Part shown: piece by piece, positions 1 through 6,134 of the stretch
Position numbering within the stretch: the stretch's first letter is position 1
Layout of the letters: the number at the start of each line of letters is the position of its first letter
DNA from: Bacillota bacterium
Lineage (GTDB): Bacteria > Bacillota > Clostridia > Tissierellales > Sedimentibacteraceae
DNA length: 19,025 nucleotides
Direction: 5' to 3'
Assembly: GCA_023416855.1 (NCBI GenBank)
Contig: JAEZGU010000090.1
Span: forward strand, 1 to 19,025
Notes under the pieces: generated by a model
What the model saw: only the letters and a program-made list of their open reading frames with translations
Told to the model about the DNA's origin: nothing
Database searches by the model: none
Position numbers and translations under genes: made by a program

Positions 1-1
1 A

Positions 2-541
2 GGTATGGTTTTATCATACTACATAAGAGAGCTTGGATATGACGCTATGAATCATATGGATGGTAATTATTTAGTAATAGCTCCTTTAGTTGCAATGGAT
101 GCAGGGATAGGAGAATTTGGGAGAAATGGACTTATTATTACTAAAGAATATGGGCCATGTGTCAGATTAGGTGTAGTAACAACGGATATGCCTTTAATTC
201 CAAACCAAAAACAGGATTTTGGTGTGAAAGAATTTTGTACAGACTGTGGCAGATGTGCAAAAACTTGTCCCGGTAAAGCAATATCTAAAACAGATATGGA
301 AGAAAAAGACGGAGTACTAAGATGGAAAATCAATGCGGAAGAATGCCATAGACGTTGGAGATGCTTAGGGACAGATTGCGCTATATGTTTGGCAAACTGC
401 CCGTTTACATATGGTATATCTGAAGCGCTGATATCAAAAATTAAAACATCAAGTGAAACACGTGAGAAGATATTAAAAGAATTTGATGACAAATATGGCA
501 TCAGACCTATTATTAGAGAAGATGCATCATGGCTGAAGTAG
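2..541 (+). CDS. 4Fe-4S dicluster protein, reductive-dehalogenase/QueG-like, 3' part only
   Basis: This is the C-terminal part of an iron-sulfur protein. The reading frame is open to the left edge, so the Met at base 5 is probably internal. The visible 179 residues resemble the C-terminal half of reductive dehalogenases and epoxyqueuosine-reductase-like proteins. There is a GIGEFGRNGLIIT segment (residues about 34-46 from that Met), a first ferredoxin cluster motif with Cys 78, 81, 84 and 88 followed by Pro, and a second cluster region with Cys 114, 120, 125, 128 and 132 (GTDCAICLANCPF). Family members carry two [4Fe-4S] clusters that pass electrons to a cobalamin or substrate site; that site would lie upstream of the window. 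No twin-arginine signal can be judged. Its true substrate is unknown: many clostridial members of this family are not dehalogenases. The next gene follows 18 bp later, so they may be co-transcribed. Confidence 0.8.
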   Translation, partial: GMVLSYYIRELGYDAMNHMDGNYLVIAPLVAMDAGIGEFGRNGLIITKEYGPCVRLGVVTTDMPLIPNQKQDFGVKEFCTDCGRCAKTCPGKAISKTDMEEKDGVLRWKINAEECHRRWRCLGTDCAICLANCPFTYGISEALISKIKTSSETREKILKEFDDKYGIRPIIREDASWLK

Positions 542-559
542 TATGAATAGGAGTAAACT

Positions 560-943
560 ATGTTTTTTATAGCCAGTGTAAATCATAAAAGACAAGAATT
601 AGATTATTATGAACCCATAATGTGTAATTGCTGTGCTAAATATGGACGATATGAAGCCTATATGGAATACAGTGAATTAAGCTTGTTTTTCATACCTTTA
701 TTTAAATTTAATAAAAAATTTTACGCCACAACAACCTGTTGTAATTGTTTGTATTTAATAAAAAACAAAGAAAAAGGATTGATGATGGAAAGAGGGCATG
801 GGCATAATGTTTTTTTGAAAGAAAAAGACCTACAGCTTATAGATAAAGGAACATGCAATGCAACCACCTGCACTAACTGTGGTTACCAAGTGAACGAATT
901 ATATAACTACTGTCCTAACTGCGGCAAGGATTTATCTAACTAA
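560..943 (+). CDS. Zinc-ribbon protein (zinc_ribbon_15-like)
   Basis: A 127-residue cytoplasmic protein of unknown biochemical role. The first two thirds match the zinc_ribbon_15 pattern: a CNCC group (Cys 22, 24, 25), a hydrophobic SLFFIPLFKF stretch (about 41-50) and a TTCCNC group (Cys 60, 61, 63). The C-terminal tail is a second, classic zinc ribbon with CTNC (104-107) and CPNC (118-121), so the protein probably binds two zinc ions. The start is supported by AGGAGT at 549-554. It follows the iron-sulfur gene by 18 bp. Such small zinc ribbons are widespread in Firmicutes and usually annotated only by domain; no partner is obvious here. Confidence 0.8.
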   Translation: MFFIASVNHKRQELDYYEPIMCNCCAKYGRYEAYMEYSELSLFFIPLFKFNKKFYATTTCCNCLYLIKNKEKGLMMERGHGHNVFLKEKDLQLIDKGTCNATTCTNCGYQVNELYNYCPNCGKDLSN

Positions 944-973
944 TATTTTATAATAGGAGGAATTCAAGGATAT

Positions 974-1061
974 ATGCACAACATAGTACATTGAAACAAA
1001 CGAAGAAATCAATGTAAAGCTAAATGATACAAAATTAATTAAGATGTTTGTATCATTATAG
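974..1061 (+). pseudogene. Possible remnant of a small cyclophilin-like-fold gene
   Basis: A strong AGGAGG at 956-961 precedes an ATG at 974 whose frame closes after six codons. Moving one base at the sixth codon opens a frame that reads YIETNEEINVKLNDTKLIKM and ends at a TAG at 1059-1061. The pattern (short beta strands followed by a LNDT-type turn and a helix start) resembles the N-terminus of the small cyclophilin-like proteins common in Clostridia, which would make this a truncated, frameshifted leftover. The match is short and from memory, so the call is tentative. The alternative is plain leader sequence for the downstream acetyltransferase. Confidence 0.25.
1023..1057. repeat. 11-bp perfect inverted repeat upstream of the tandem GNAT gene
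   Basis: AATGATACAAA at 1023-1033 is mirrored by TTTGTATCATT at 1047-1057 with a 13-nt loop. It ends 26 bp before the acetyltransferase start. It could be an operator or an RNA hairpin in the leader. There is no T tract after it, so a terminator is unlikely. Confidence 0.5.
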
Positions 1062-1083
1062 GAATCAAACATGCGAGGTGACT

Positions 1084-1959
1084 ATGAGCAATAATAATTT
1101 GTTTATTAAACTAAAAGAAAATTTAGATAAAAATGATTATACCGATATAAATAATTTGAAAAATATTTGTACTGATTATGACAGCACATTTTTGAAATTA
1201 GAAATAGACTATAAATTTAGCAATTTAGGCAATGGTAGCAATAATATGGATCGTATAAATGAATTCATGCTTTATGACGATAATAAACTTGTTGGGTATG
1301 CAGGAATTTGTGATTTTGGCGGAGAAGCGTTAGAAGTCAACGGTATGGTTCATCCTGATTATAGAGGAAAAGGAATATTTTCAAGATTGTTTTCTTTAGT
1401 AAAAGATGAATTTAACAAGAGAAATATAAATCAAATGCTTTTATTAAGTGACAATAAATCTATTGCAGGTATTGAATTTATAAAAAAATTGGGCTGTGAT
1501 TATGATCATTCAGAATACGATATGAATTTAGACATGGGAATAAAACATGAATTAAATACTAACTTAGTTTTTAGAAAAGTTACAGATATAGATAAAAGCA
1601 AATTATCAAAAGAAAACTTTGAGTTCTTTTATGAAGATGAATTTAATCATAATACTGATAGTACATCTCAAGGCACTTATGTTATAGAAAATGATGGTGT
1701 AATAATCGGAAAGTCCAGATTAGAAGTTATAGATAATATAGGTGGTATTTATGGACTGGAAGTAATACCGGAATATCGAGGCAAAGGTTATGGTAGAGAA
1801 CTATTGCTTTTGTCTATAAAAAAACTGAAAGAATTAAATGTAAATTCAATTACTTTACAGGTTGAAACAAACAATAAAAACGCATTGAATTTATATAAAT
1901 CATGTGGTTTCAAAGAAAACTATACTATGGATTATTATATAATAAAAAAAGGAGAATAA
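1084..1959 (+). CDS. Tandem-GNAT N-acetyltransferase
   Basis: A 291-residue cytoplasmic protein with two GNAT acyltransferase domains in one chain. Each has an acetyl-CoA pyrophosphate-binding motif A: HPDYRGKGIFS at about 90-100 and PEYRGKGYGRE at about 229-239. The second domain also keeps the C-terminal NKNALNLYKSCGF signature. The frame runs upstream to a TTG at 1048, but GAGGTGACT immediately before the ATG at 1084 is an anti-16S match, so 1084 is the better start. The next acetyltransferase begins 4 bp after the stop, so they share a transcript. Family knowledge says transfer of an acetyl group from acetyl-CoA to an amine; the acceptor cannot be read from the sequence. Duplicated GNATs in Firmicutes often include one catalytic and one degenerate half, but both motifs here look intact. 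Confidence 0.85.
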   Translation: MSNNNLFIKLKENLDKNDYTDINNLKNICTDYDSTFLKLEIDYKFSNLGNGSNNMDRINEFMLYDDNKLVGYAGICDFGGEALEVNGMVHPDYRGKGIFSRLFSLVKDEFNKRNINQMLLLSDNKSIAGIEFIKKLGCDYDHSEYDMNLDMGIKHELNTNLVFRKVTDIDKSKLSKENFEFFYEDEFNHNTDSTSQGTYVIENDGVIIGKSRLEVIDNIGGIYGLEVIPEYRGKGYGRELLLLSIKKLKELNVNSITLQVETNNKNALNLYKSCGFKENYTMDYYIIKKGE

Positions 1960-1963
1960 AGCA

Positions 1964-2398
1964 ATGATAGCATTAAAAGAAATAAATAGAGAAAATTTTT
2001 GGGATGCTATAAGTATGGAAGTAACTACTGAGCAAGATGATTTTGTAACGTCAAATGCTGTTTCAATTGCACAATCTAAAGTTCAACCTGAATGTATACC
2101 TTTAGCAGTATATGATGATGATTTGATGGTTGGGTTTGTTATGTATTGTATAGATGAGGATGACGGAGAATACTGGATATATAGAATGATGGTTGATAAG
2201 AACTATCAATCTAAGGGTTACGGTAAAAAATCTATGGAACTATTATTAAAAAGAATAAAAGAAGATAAAAGTCGTAATAAAATATTTCTTGGTGTGCATA
2301 AAGAAAGTATTGCTGCAGTCAAGTTATACGAAAGCTTTGGGTTTGAATTTAACGGCCAAGTTTTTGGTAGTGAACATATAATGAAATTAGATTATTAG
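1964..2398 (+). CDS. GNAT acetyltransferase, spermine/spermidine type (BltD/PaiA-like)
   Basis: A 144-residue single-domain GNAT. It resembles Bacillus BltD: an N-terminal substrate region, YDDDLMVGFVMYCIDED (about 50-66), the acetyl-CoA loop KNYQSKGYGKK (79-89) and the LYESFGFEFNG C-terminal signature (121-131). BltD-type enzymes acetylate spermine and spermidine and so lower polyamine toxicity; this substrate is inferred from resemblance only. It sits 4 bp after the tandem GNAT and 9 bp before the radical SAM gene, so it is the middle of a three-gene operon. The ATG is preceded by AAAGGAGAATAAAGC, a good ribosome site overlapping the end of the previous gene. Confidence 0.8.
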   Translation: MIALKEINRENFWDAISMEVTTEQDDFVTSNAVSIAQSKVQPECIPLAVYDDDLMVGFVMYCIDEDDGEYWIYRMMVDKNYQSKGYGKKSMELLLKRIKEDKSRNKIFLGVHKESIAAVKLYESFGFEFNGQVFGSEHIMKLDY

Positions 2399-2407
2399 GA
2401 ATAAAAT

Positions 2408-3238
2408 ATGAACAAAATTGAATGCAATGTATGTCATCATCGCTGTAAATTAAATGAAAATCAAATAGGTTTATGTAAAGCAAGGAGCAATGTAAATGAA
2501 AAAATTGTTTCTATTAATTATGGCGAAATAACCAGTATAGCATTAGATCCTATAGAAAAAAAGCCACTTAGACATTTTCATCCAGGCAGCATGATTTTGT
2601 CAGTTGGAAGCTTTGGATGTAATTTAAAATGTTCCTTTTGTCAGAATCATGGAATTTCTACCATAGGTAAGAATGATATAATAACACAATATGTGTCCCC
2701 TGAAAATTTGATAAAAGTCGCATTGGATTCTATTCCGCTTGGCAATATAGGTATAGCATATACTTATAATGAACCACTTATAGGATATGAGTATGTGCGA
2801 GACTGTGCAATGCTTGCAAAAAAGAATAATTTAAAAAATGTAGTTGTTACCAATGGTTGCTTTAATGAAGAAATATTAAATGAAATACTTCCATATATTG
2901 ATGCCTTCAATATAGACCTTAAAGGGTTTAATAATGAGTTTTATAAAAAGATAGGCGGAGATTTAGAGATGGTTAAGAAATTCATTCAAAAAGCTCATAA
3001 ACAAGCACACATAGAAATAACCACACTTATTATCCCGGATGAAAATGATAGCGAAGAAGAGATTAAAGATATTTCCGAATTTATAGCGGCCATAGATAAT
3101 GATATACCTTTACATATATCTCGTTTCTTTCCTTGTTATAAAATGACAGATAAAAAACCCACAGATATAAAAAAGGTATATGAACTTGCTAAAATAGCAA
3201 GAATGAAACTTAAATATGTATATGAAGGAAATTGCTAA
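2408..3238 (+). CDS. amrS: AmmeMemoRadiSam-system radical SAM enzyme
   Basis: A 276-residue radical SAM protein. The N-terminus has a Cys-rich knuckle (C6, C9, C13, C23) typical of AmrS, then PIEKKPLRHFHPGS (48-61), and the radical SAM cluster motif CNLKCSFC with C71-x3-C75-x2-C78. These three cysteines should bind the [4Fe-4S] cluster that cleaves S-adenosylmethionine. Later segments NEPL and DLKGF fit the TIM-barrel core of pyruvate formate-lyase-activase-like enzymes. AmrS normally works with Memo and AMMECR1 proteins; neither is in this window. The protein appears somewhat shorter than many AmrS homologues. It is the last gene of the GNAT-GNAT-AmrS run. Its biological substrate is not established. 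Confidence 0.8.
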   Translation: MNKIECNVCHHRCKLNENQIGLCKARSNVNEKIVSINYGEITSIALDPIEKKPLRHFHPGSMILSVGSFGCNLKCSFCQNHGISTIGKNDIITQYVSPENLIKVALDSIPLGNIGIAYTYNEPLIGYEYVRDCAMLAKKNNLKNVVVTNGCFNEEILNEILPYIDAFNIDLKGFNNEFYKKIGGDLEMVKKFIQKAHKQAHIEITTLIIPDENDSEEEIKDISEFIAAIDNDIPLHISRFFPCYKMTDKKPTDIKKVYELAKIARMKLKYVYEGNC

Positions 3239-3259
3239 TAAAAAAATATATTTAAAATA

Positions 3260-3273
3260 TTGATTCAAATCAA
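3260..3273. promoter_or_regulatory. FNR/CRP-family operator box
   Basis: TTGATTCAAATCAA is a perfect match to the FNR-type palindrome TTGAT-N4-ATCAA. Its centre (3266.5) is about 41.5 bp upstream of the expected transcription start (about 3308) of the promoter whose -10 is at 3296-3301. That is the classic class II activator position. Confidence 0.7.
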
Positions 3274-3295
3274 ATTAAAAGCTTTAGAACTTTGA

Positions 3296-3301
3296 TATAA
3301 T
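3296..3301 (+). promoter_or_regulatory. -10 element of the Ric-like gene, without a good -35
   Basis: TATAAT at 3296-3301 is perfect, but the bases 17-18 bp upstream (around 3272-3278) do not form a -35 box; that space abuts the FNR-type palindrome. This fits an activator-dependent promoter. The transcript would start about 3308, 37 bp before the ATG. Confidence 0.6.
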
Positions 3302-3344
3302 AGCATTATCATAATATAAAAAATAGAAGGAAGAAGGAGAAAAT

Positions 3345-3644
3345 ATGATAAATCAATCATTTAATGAAGCATTGAAAACTCAGATACCAGCTTTAGAGAA
3401 GTTTGTGCCTATAGTGGAACGAGTACACGGTGAACATCATCCTGAATTTTATGATGTACGTAAAGTGTTTAATACAGTCCTTGAAAAAATAAAAGAAGCA
3501 GGCACTGATAGACCTGAATTAAAAGAAGAATTTACAAAATTACGTGAAATCACTAATAATTACAAAGTACCGGACGATGTTTGCGAAACATATGAGGCAG
3601 TATACAAAATGCTACATGTTGTAGACAATGCATATCAAGGCTAA
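3345..3644 (+). CDS. Small helical Ric-like protein, putative iron-sulfur repair/di-iron protein
   Basis: A 99-residue, all-helical protein. I recognise the pattern of the short clostridial proteins annotated as iron-sulfur cluster repair di-iron protein (Ric): VPIVERVHGEHHPEFYDVRKVF (about 21-42, with H28, H31, H32 and E34 as candidate metal ligands) and REITNNYKVPDDVCETYEAV (about 67-86). Ric/ScdA/YtfE proteins repair Fe-S clusters after nitric oxide or oxidative damage and carry a hemerythrin-like di-iron centre. This one is much shorter than YtfE (about 220 residues) and may be only a half-domain. It is monocistronic: its own FNR-boxed promoter lies upstream and a terminator follows 8 bp after the stop. 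The regulation by an FNR/CRP-type protein fits a role in redox or NO stress. The function is inferred. Confidence 0.6.
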   Translation: MINQSFNEALKTQIPALEKFVPIVERVHGEHHPEFYDVRKVFNTVLEKIKEAGTDRPELKEEFTKLREITNNYKVPDDVCETYEAVYKMLHVVDNAYQG

Positions 3645-3651
3645 ATTAACT

Positions 3652-3683
3652 AAATCTCTCGATTTATATCGGGAGATTTTTTT
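3652..3683 (+). terminator. Rho-independent terminator after the Ric-like gene
   Basis: AAATCTCTCGAT (3652-3663) pairs with ATCGGGAGATTT (3668-3679), one T-G wobble, loop TTAT, and the RNA ends in a run of seven T at 3677-3683. It sits 8 bp after the stop codon. Confidence 0.9.
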
Positions 3684-3708
3684 ATGTAAAAATATTACAA
3701 AAAAGTAC

Positions 3709-3737
3709 TTGACCTGTCGTAGTAAATATAATATAAT
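3709..3737 (+). promoter_or_regulatory. Promoter of the padR operon
   Basis: TTGACC at 3709-3714 and TATAAT at 3732-3737 are separated by exactly 17 bp. Start of transcription would be near 3744, inside the palindrome that follows. Confidence 0.8.
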
Positions 3738-3770
3738 TACTTCATCAGATGAAGTACGACAGATGAAGTA
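3714..3770. promoter_or_regulatory. Composite palindromic operator over the padR promoter
   Basis: TACTTCATC-A-GATGAAGTA (3738-3756) is a perfect 9+1+9 palindrome overlapping the transcription start. A third half-site GATGAAGTA repeats at 3762-3770, 14 bp after the previous copy. Farther out, CTGTCGTA (3714-3721) inside the promoter spacer is mirrored by TACGACAG (3755-3762). The arrangement suggests autorepression by the PadR protein encoded just downstream. Confidence 0.65.
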
Positions 3771-3794
3771 AAATTATTTGAAAGAGGTATAGTT

Positions 3795-4139
3795 ATGATT
3801 AGCAGTGATGTAATACGAGGCTATAACGATACTATGATACTGTATCTTTTGCTTGATGAACCATCTTATGGCTACGAAATTTCAAAAAGAATAAGAGAAT
3901 TAACAAATGAAATGTATGTAATGAAAGAAACCACTCTTTACTCAGCGTTTAAGAGATTGGAATCTAACGATTATATACAGTCTTTCTCAGGAAGTGAAAC
4001 AAATGGAAAACCAAGAACATACTACAGAATAACTGAGTCGGGTAGAAAATACTATGAAGAAAAATGTAAAGAATGGGTTATTACACAAAAAGTTGTTCAA
4101 AAATTTATTGTAAAGGAGCATTTAAATGAATACAATTAG
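3795..4139 (+). CDS. PadR-family transcriptional regulator
   Basis: A 114-residue winged-helix regulator. MILYLLLDEPSYGYEISKRI (14-33) is the hallmark start of the PadR domain, followed by the recognition-helix region KETTLYSAFKRLESNDYI (44-61) and the wing GKPRTYYRITESGRKYY (71-87). The C-terminal helix is short, as in subfamily-2 PadR proteins, which dimerise through it. The gene overlaps the next one by 14 bp, a strong sign of translational coupling and of a shared job: PadR proteins are often paired with HAAS-domain membrane proteins that respond to cell-envelope stress or antimicrobials. It probably represses its own operon through the palindromes directly upstream; the inducing signal is unknown. 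AGAGGT (3783-3788) serves as ribosome site. Confidence 0.9.
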   Translation: MISSDVIRGYNDTMILYLLLDEPSYGYEISKRIRELTNEMYVMKETTLYSAFKRLESNDYIQSFSGSETNGKPRTYYRITESGRKYYEEKCKEWVITQKVVQKFIVKEHLNEYN

Positions 4140-5085
4140 GAATTATCTTGATAACATGTTTTTAGGATTACCACAGACAGAAGATGTAACAAGGGCAAAA
4201 ATGGAATTATTAGCAATGATGGAAGATAAATATTATGAGTTAAAAGAAAGCGGAAAAACAGAAAACGAAGCTGTAGGAATTGTAATATCCGAATTTGGAA
4301 ATTTGGATGAATTAGGAGAAACTTTAGGGATAAAGCAAGCTATAGAAAACAAGTCAGATATTCTGCAAATTACTTATGATAAAGCAATAAATTATATAGA
4401 AGATTCAAAAGAAATTGCACCGAAAACTGCCTTAGGAGTATTTCTTCTAATAATTTCTCCAGCAATGCTGTTATTCTTAATGGGGTTAAGCGAACTTAAC
4501 TTATTAGATTTTAAAGAGGGTTTGTTAATAGCAGTTGGTTTAATAACATTAATCAGTTTAATAGCTATTGGAGTATTTCACCTTATGAGATACACAAGCA
4601 AAATAGAAAAAGATAAGCTTAAATCGATTATTTTTGAAATAGATTATAAAACCGAGCAAATGATACGAAGTATGTTAAATGAAAATGAATCAACTTATAA
4701 ATCAGCAGTGAGCATTTCAGTTATAGCTTATATTTTAAGTGCATTGCCACTAATTATTACACCTCTATTATTTGAACATTTGGATGGACTAAGTGTTATG
4801 TCGGTAGTAGTCACATTGACAATTATTGCATTATCCACATATAACATAATAAGTAAAGGTGGCATTAACGATGCATGCAATGTGCTATTGCAGGAAGGCG
4901 ATTATTCGATAAAAAACAAAACAAATAAAACACTAAAAACCGTTACAAGTGTATATTGGTGTGTAGTAGTAGCTATTTATTTGGCATATAGCTTTATTAC
5001 AGCAAACTGGCATATATCATGGATTGTTTGGCCTATAGCAGGAGTTTTATTCGGTGCTATAAAGGCAATTGCTGAAAACAGATGA
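4126..5085 (+). CDS. Membrane protein with N-terminal HAAS / permease-prefix domain
   Basis: A 319-residue integral membrane protein. Residues about 1-70 are a helical cytoplasmic domain with the pattern seen in HAAS/permease-prefix-domain-1 proteins: RAKMELLAMMEDKYYELKES, then NEAVGIVISEFGNLDELGETLG. About six membrane segments follow: 101-121, 131-154, 194-216, 222-242, 272-293 and 297-315. No signal peptide or catalytic motif is seen. HAAS proteins sit next to PadR regulators and are thought to act with them in sensing envelope conditions; the mechanism here is inferred. The ATG lies inside the end of padR with AAGGAG at 4113-4118 as ribosome site. A terminator follows 28 bp after the stop. 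Confidence 0.8.
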   Translation: MNTIRNYLDNMFLGLPQTEDVTRAKMELLAMMEDKYYELKESGKTENEAVGIVISEFGNLDELGETLGIKQAIENKSDILQITYDKAINYIEDSKEIAPKTALGVFLLIISPAMLLFLMGLSELNLLDFKEGLLIAVGLITLISLIAIGVFHLMRYTSKIEKDKLKSIIFEIDYKTEQMIRSMLNENESTYKSAVSISVIAYILSALPLIITPLLFEHLDGLSVMSVVVTLTIIALSTYNIISKGGINDACNVLLQEGDYSIKNKTNKTLKTVTSVYWCVVVAIYLAYSFITANWHISWIVWPIAGVLFGAIKAIAENR

Positions 5086-5113
5086 TAATTTTATTCAAAA
5101 CAACTTTACTAAA

Positions 5114-5144
5114 AAATCTCTCGATTCAAATCGGGAGATTTTCT
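5114..5144. terminator. Terminator after the padR operon, stem identical to the one at 3652
   Basis: AAATCTCTCGAT (5114-5125) and ATCGGGAGATTT (5130-5141) form the same 12-bp stem as the upstream terminator, with loop TCAA. The T tract on the + strand is short (TTTTC), but six A bases at 5111-5116 would give a U tract on the opposite strand, so it may work both ways. Confidence 0.8.
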
Positions 5145-5159
5145 ATTATAAGATGTAAG

Positions 5160-5188
5160 TTGTACAATATATAAACTTGCTATATAAT
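5160..5188 (+). promoter_or_regulatory. Promoter of sfsA
   Basis: TTGTAC at 5160-5165 and TATAAT at 5183-5188, spacer 17 bp. The transcript would start near 5195 and AGGTGA at 5211-5216 is the ribosome site. Confidence 0.7.
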
Positions 5189-5219
5189 AGAGGTTATTAA
5201 ATAACAACATAGGTGAAAT

Positions 5220-5900
5220 ATGCTATACAAAAATATAAAAGAAGCAAAATTTATTAATAGACCTAATAGGTTTATAGCTAATATCGAAATTGATGGTGAA
5301 ATCGAAGTTTGCCATGTTAAAAATACAGGTCGATGCAAAGAATTATTAACAGACAATGCAAAGGTATATGTTCAAGAATTTGATAATCCAAACAGAAAAA
5401 CAAAGTATGATTTAATATCGGTTTATAAGGGCGATAGATTAATTAATATGGACAGCCAGGCTCCAAATAAAGTATTTCATGAGTGGCTGTTAAAAGGAAA
5501 GCTATTTAAGGATATAACCCTCATTAAACCGGAGTGTAAATACAATAATTCACGATTTGATTTTTATATAGAAGCTGACAACAAAAAAATATTTGTGGAA
5601 GTTAAAGGAGTAACATTAGAAGAAAATAATATTGTAATGTTTCCTGATGCCCCTACCGAAAGAGGGATAAAGCATATAAAAGAATTGGTGGATTGTGTAA
5701 ATGAGGGATATGAAGCATATGTTGTATTTATTATACAAATGAAAGATGTTTTATACTTTACCCCTAATAATTTTACACATAAAGCATTTGGCGATACACT
5801 TAAAACAGCAGATAGCAATGGTGTAAAAATAATCGCATTGGATTGTGATATAACAAAAGACAGTATAACAGCTAAAGATATGGTTGATGTTATATATTAG
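5220..5900 (+). CDS. sfsA: SfsA-family DNA/RNA nuclease
   Basis: A 226-residue, full-length SfsA. The N-terminal OB-like part shows RPNRFIANI (14-22) and CHVKNTGRCKELL (31-43), the family signature. The C-terminal half is a PD-(D/E)xK nuclease fold: SRFDFYI with D114, then VEVKG with E127 and K129 as metal-binding and catalytic residues, and FPDAPTERG (141-149). SfsA was first described for sugar-fermentation stimulation in E. coli and was later shown to act as a nuclease; its role in this organism is not known. It has its own promoter. It is the left neighbour of the four-gene defence-like operon, and a decayed copy of its 3' half occurs at 12874-13019 on the far side of that operon. Confidence 0.93.
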   Translation: MLYKNIKEAKFINRPNRFIANIEIDGEIEVCHVKNTGRCKELLTDNAKVYVQEFDNPNRKTKYDLISVYKGDRLINMDSQAPNKVFHEWLLKGKLFKDITLIKPECKYNNSRFDFYIEADNKKIFVEVKGVTLEENNIVMFPDAPTERGIKHIKELVDCVNEGYEAYVVFIIQMKDVLYFTPNNFTHKAFGDTLKTADSNGVKIIALDCDITKDSITAKDMVDVIY

Positions 5901-5923
5901 GTTGAAGAAATTTTTTAAACTAT

Positions 5924-6004
5924 AAGGATAGTAGATAAAACAGCTAAATTAAAAGGGATTTATAAGTTAGTGAAAATTGGGTAAACATTTGTGACACTAT
6001 CCTT
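5924..6004. repeat. 81-bp segment bounded by 9-bp inverted repeats at the left junction of the accessory block
   Basis: AAGGATAGT (5924-5932) is mirrored by ACTATCCTT (5996-6004). The segment lies directly between sfsA and the defence operon promoter. It could be an RNA stem or the worn remains of a small transposable element; no ORF fits inside and no target duplication is evident. Confidence 0.4.
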
Positions 6005-6018
6005 GTATAACCCATATA

Positions 6019-6047
6019 TTGAAAAATGTTAAATTTTGCAATATAAT
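6019..6047 (+). promoter_or_regulatory. Promoter of the four-gene defence-like operon
   Basis: TTGAAA (6019-6024) and TATAAT (6042-6047) with a 17-bp spacer. Transcription would start near 6054, leaving an 80-nt leader before the ATG at 6135. Confidence 0.7.
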
Positions 6048-6080
6048 ATAATAAATTACAATTTATTCAAATTATATTAT
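6043..6080. promoter_or_regulatory. Overlapping palindromes at the operon's -10 and start site
   Basis: ATAATATAAT (6043-6052) is mirrored by ATTATATTAT (6071-6080). Nested inside, AATAAATT (6050-6057) is mirrored by AATTTATT (6060-6067). The dyads cover the -10 box and the likely start point, a repressor-type position. All are pure A/T apart from two bases, so chance is a real alternative. Confidence 0.4.
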
Positions 6081-6134
6081 TGGGATTATGTGCGAAGCTT
6101 TATAAAAGTAATAATACTTAGGAGGTGAAAAGTA

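Noticed and set aside
67..501. 144-codon minus-strand frame opposite the iron-sulfur gene
   Set aside because: It is the antisense shadow of a clearly conserved iron-sulfur protein and has no recognisable protein pattern.
3714..3770. CRISPR-like or phage attachment repeats near padR
   Set aside because: The repeats are short dyads placed on a promoter, without spacers of constant length or any integrase nearby; an operator explains them better.
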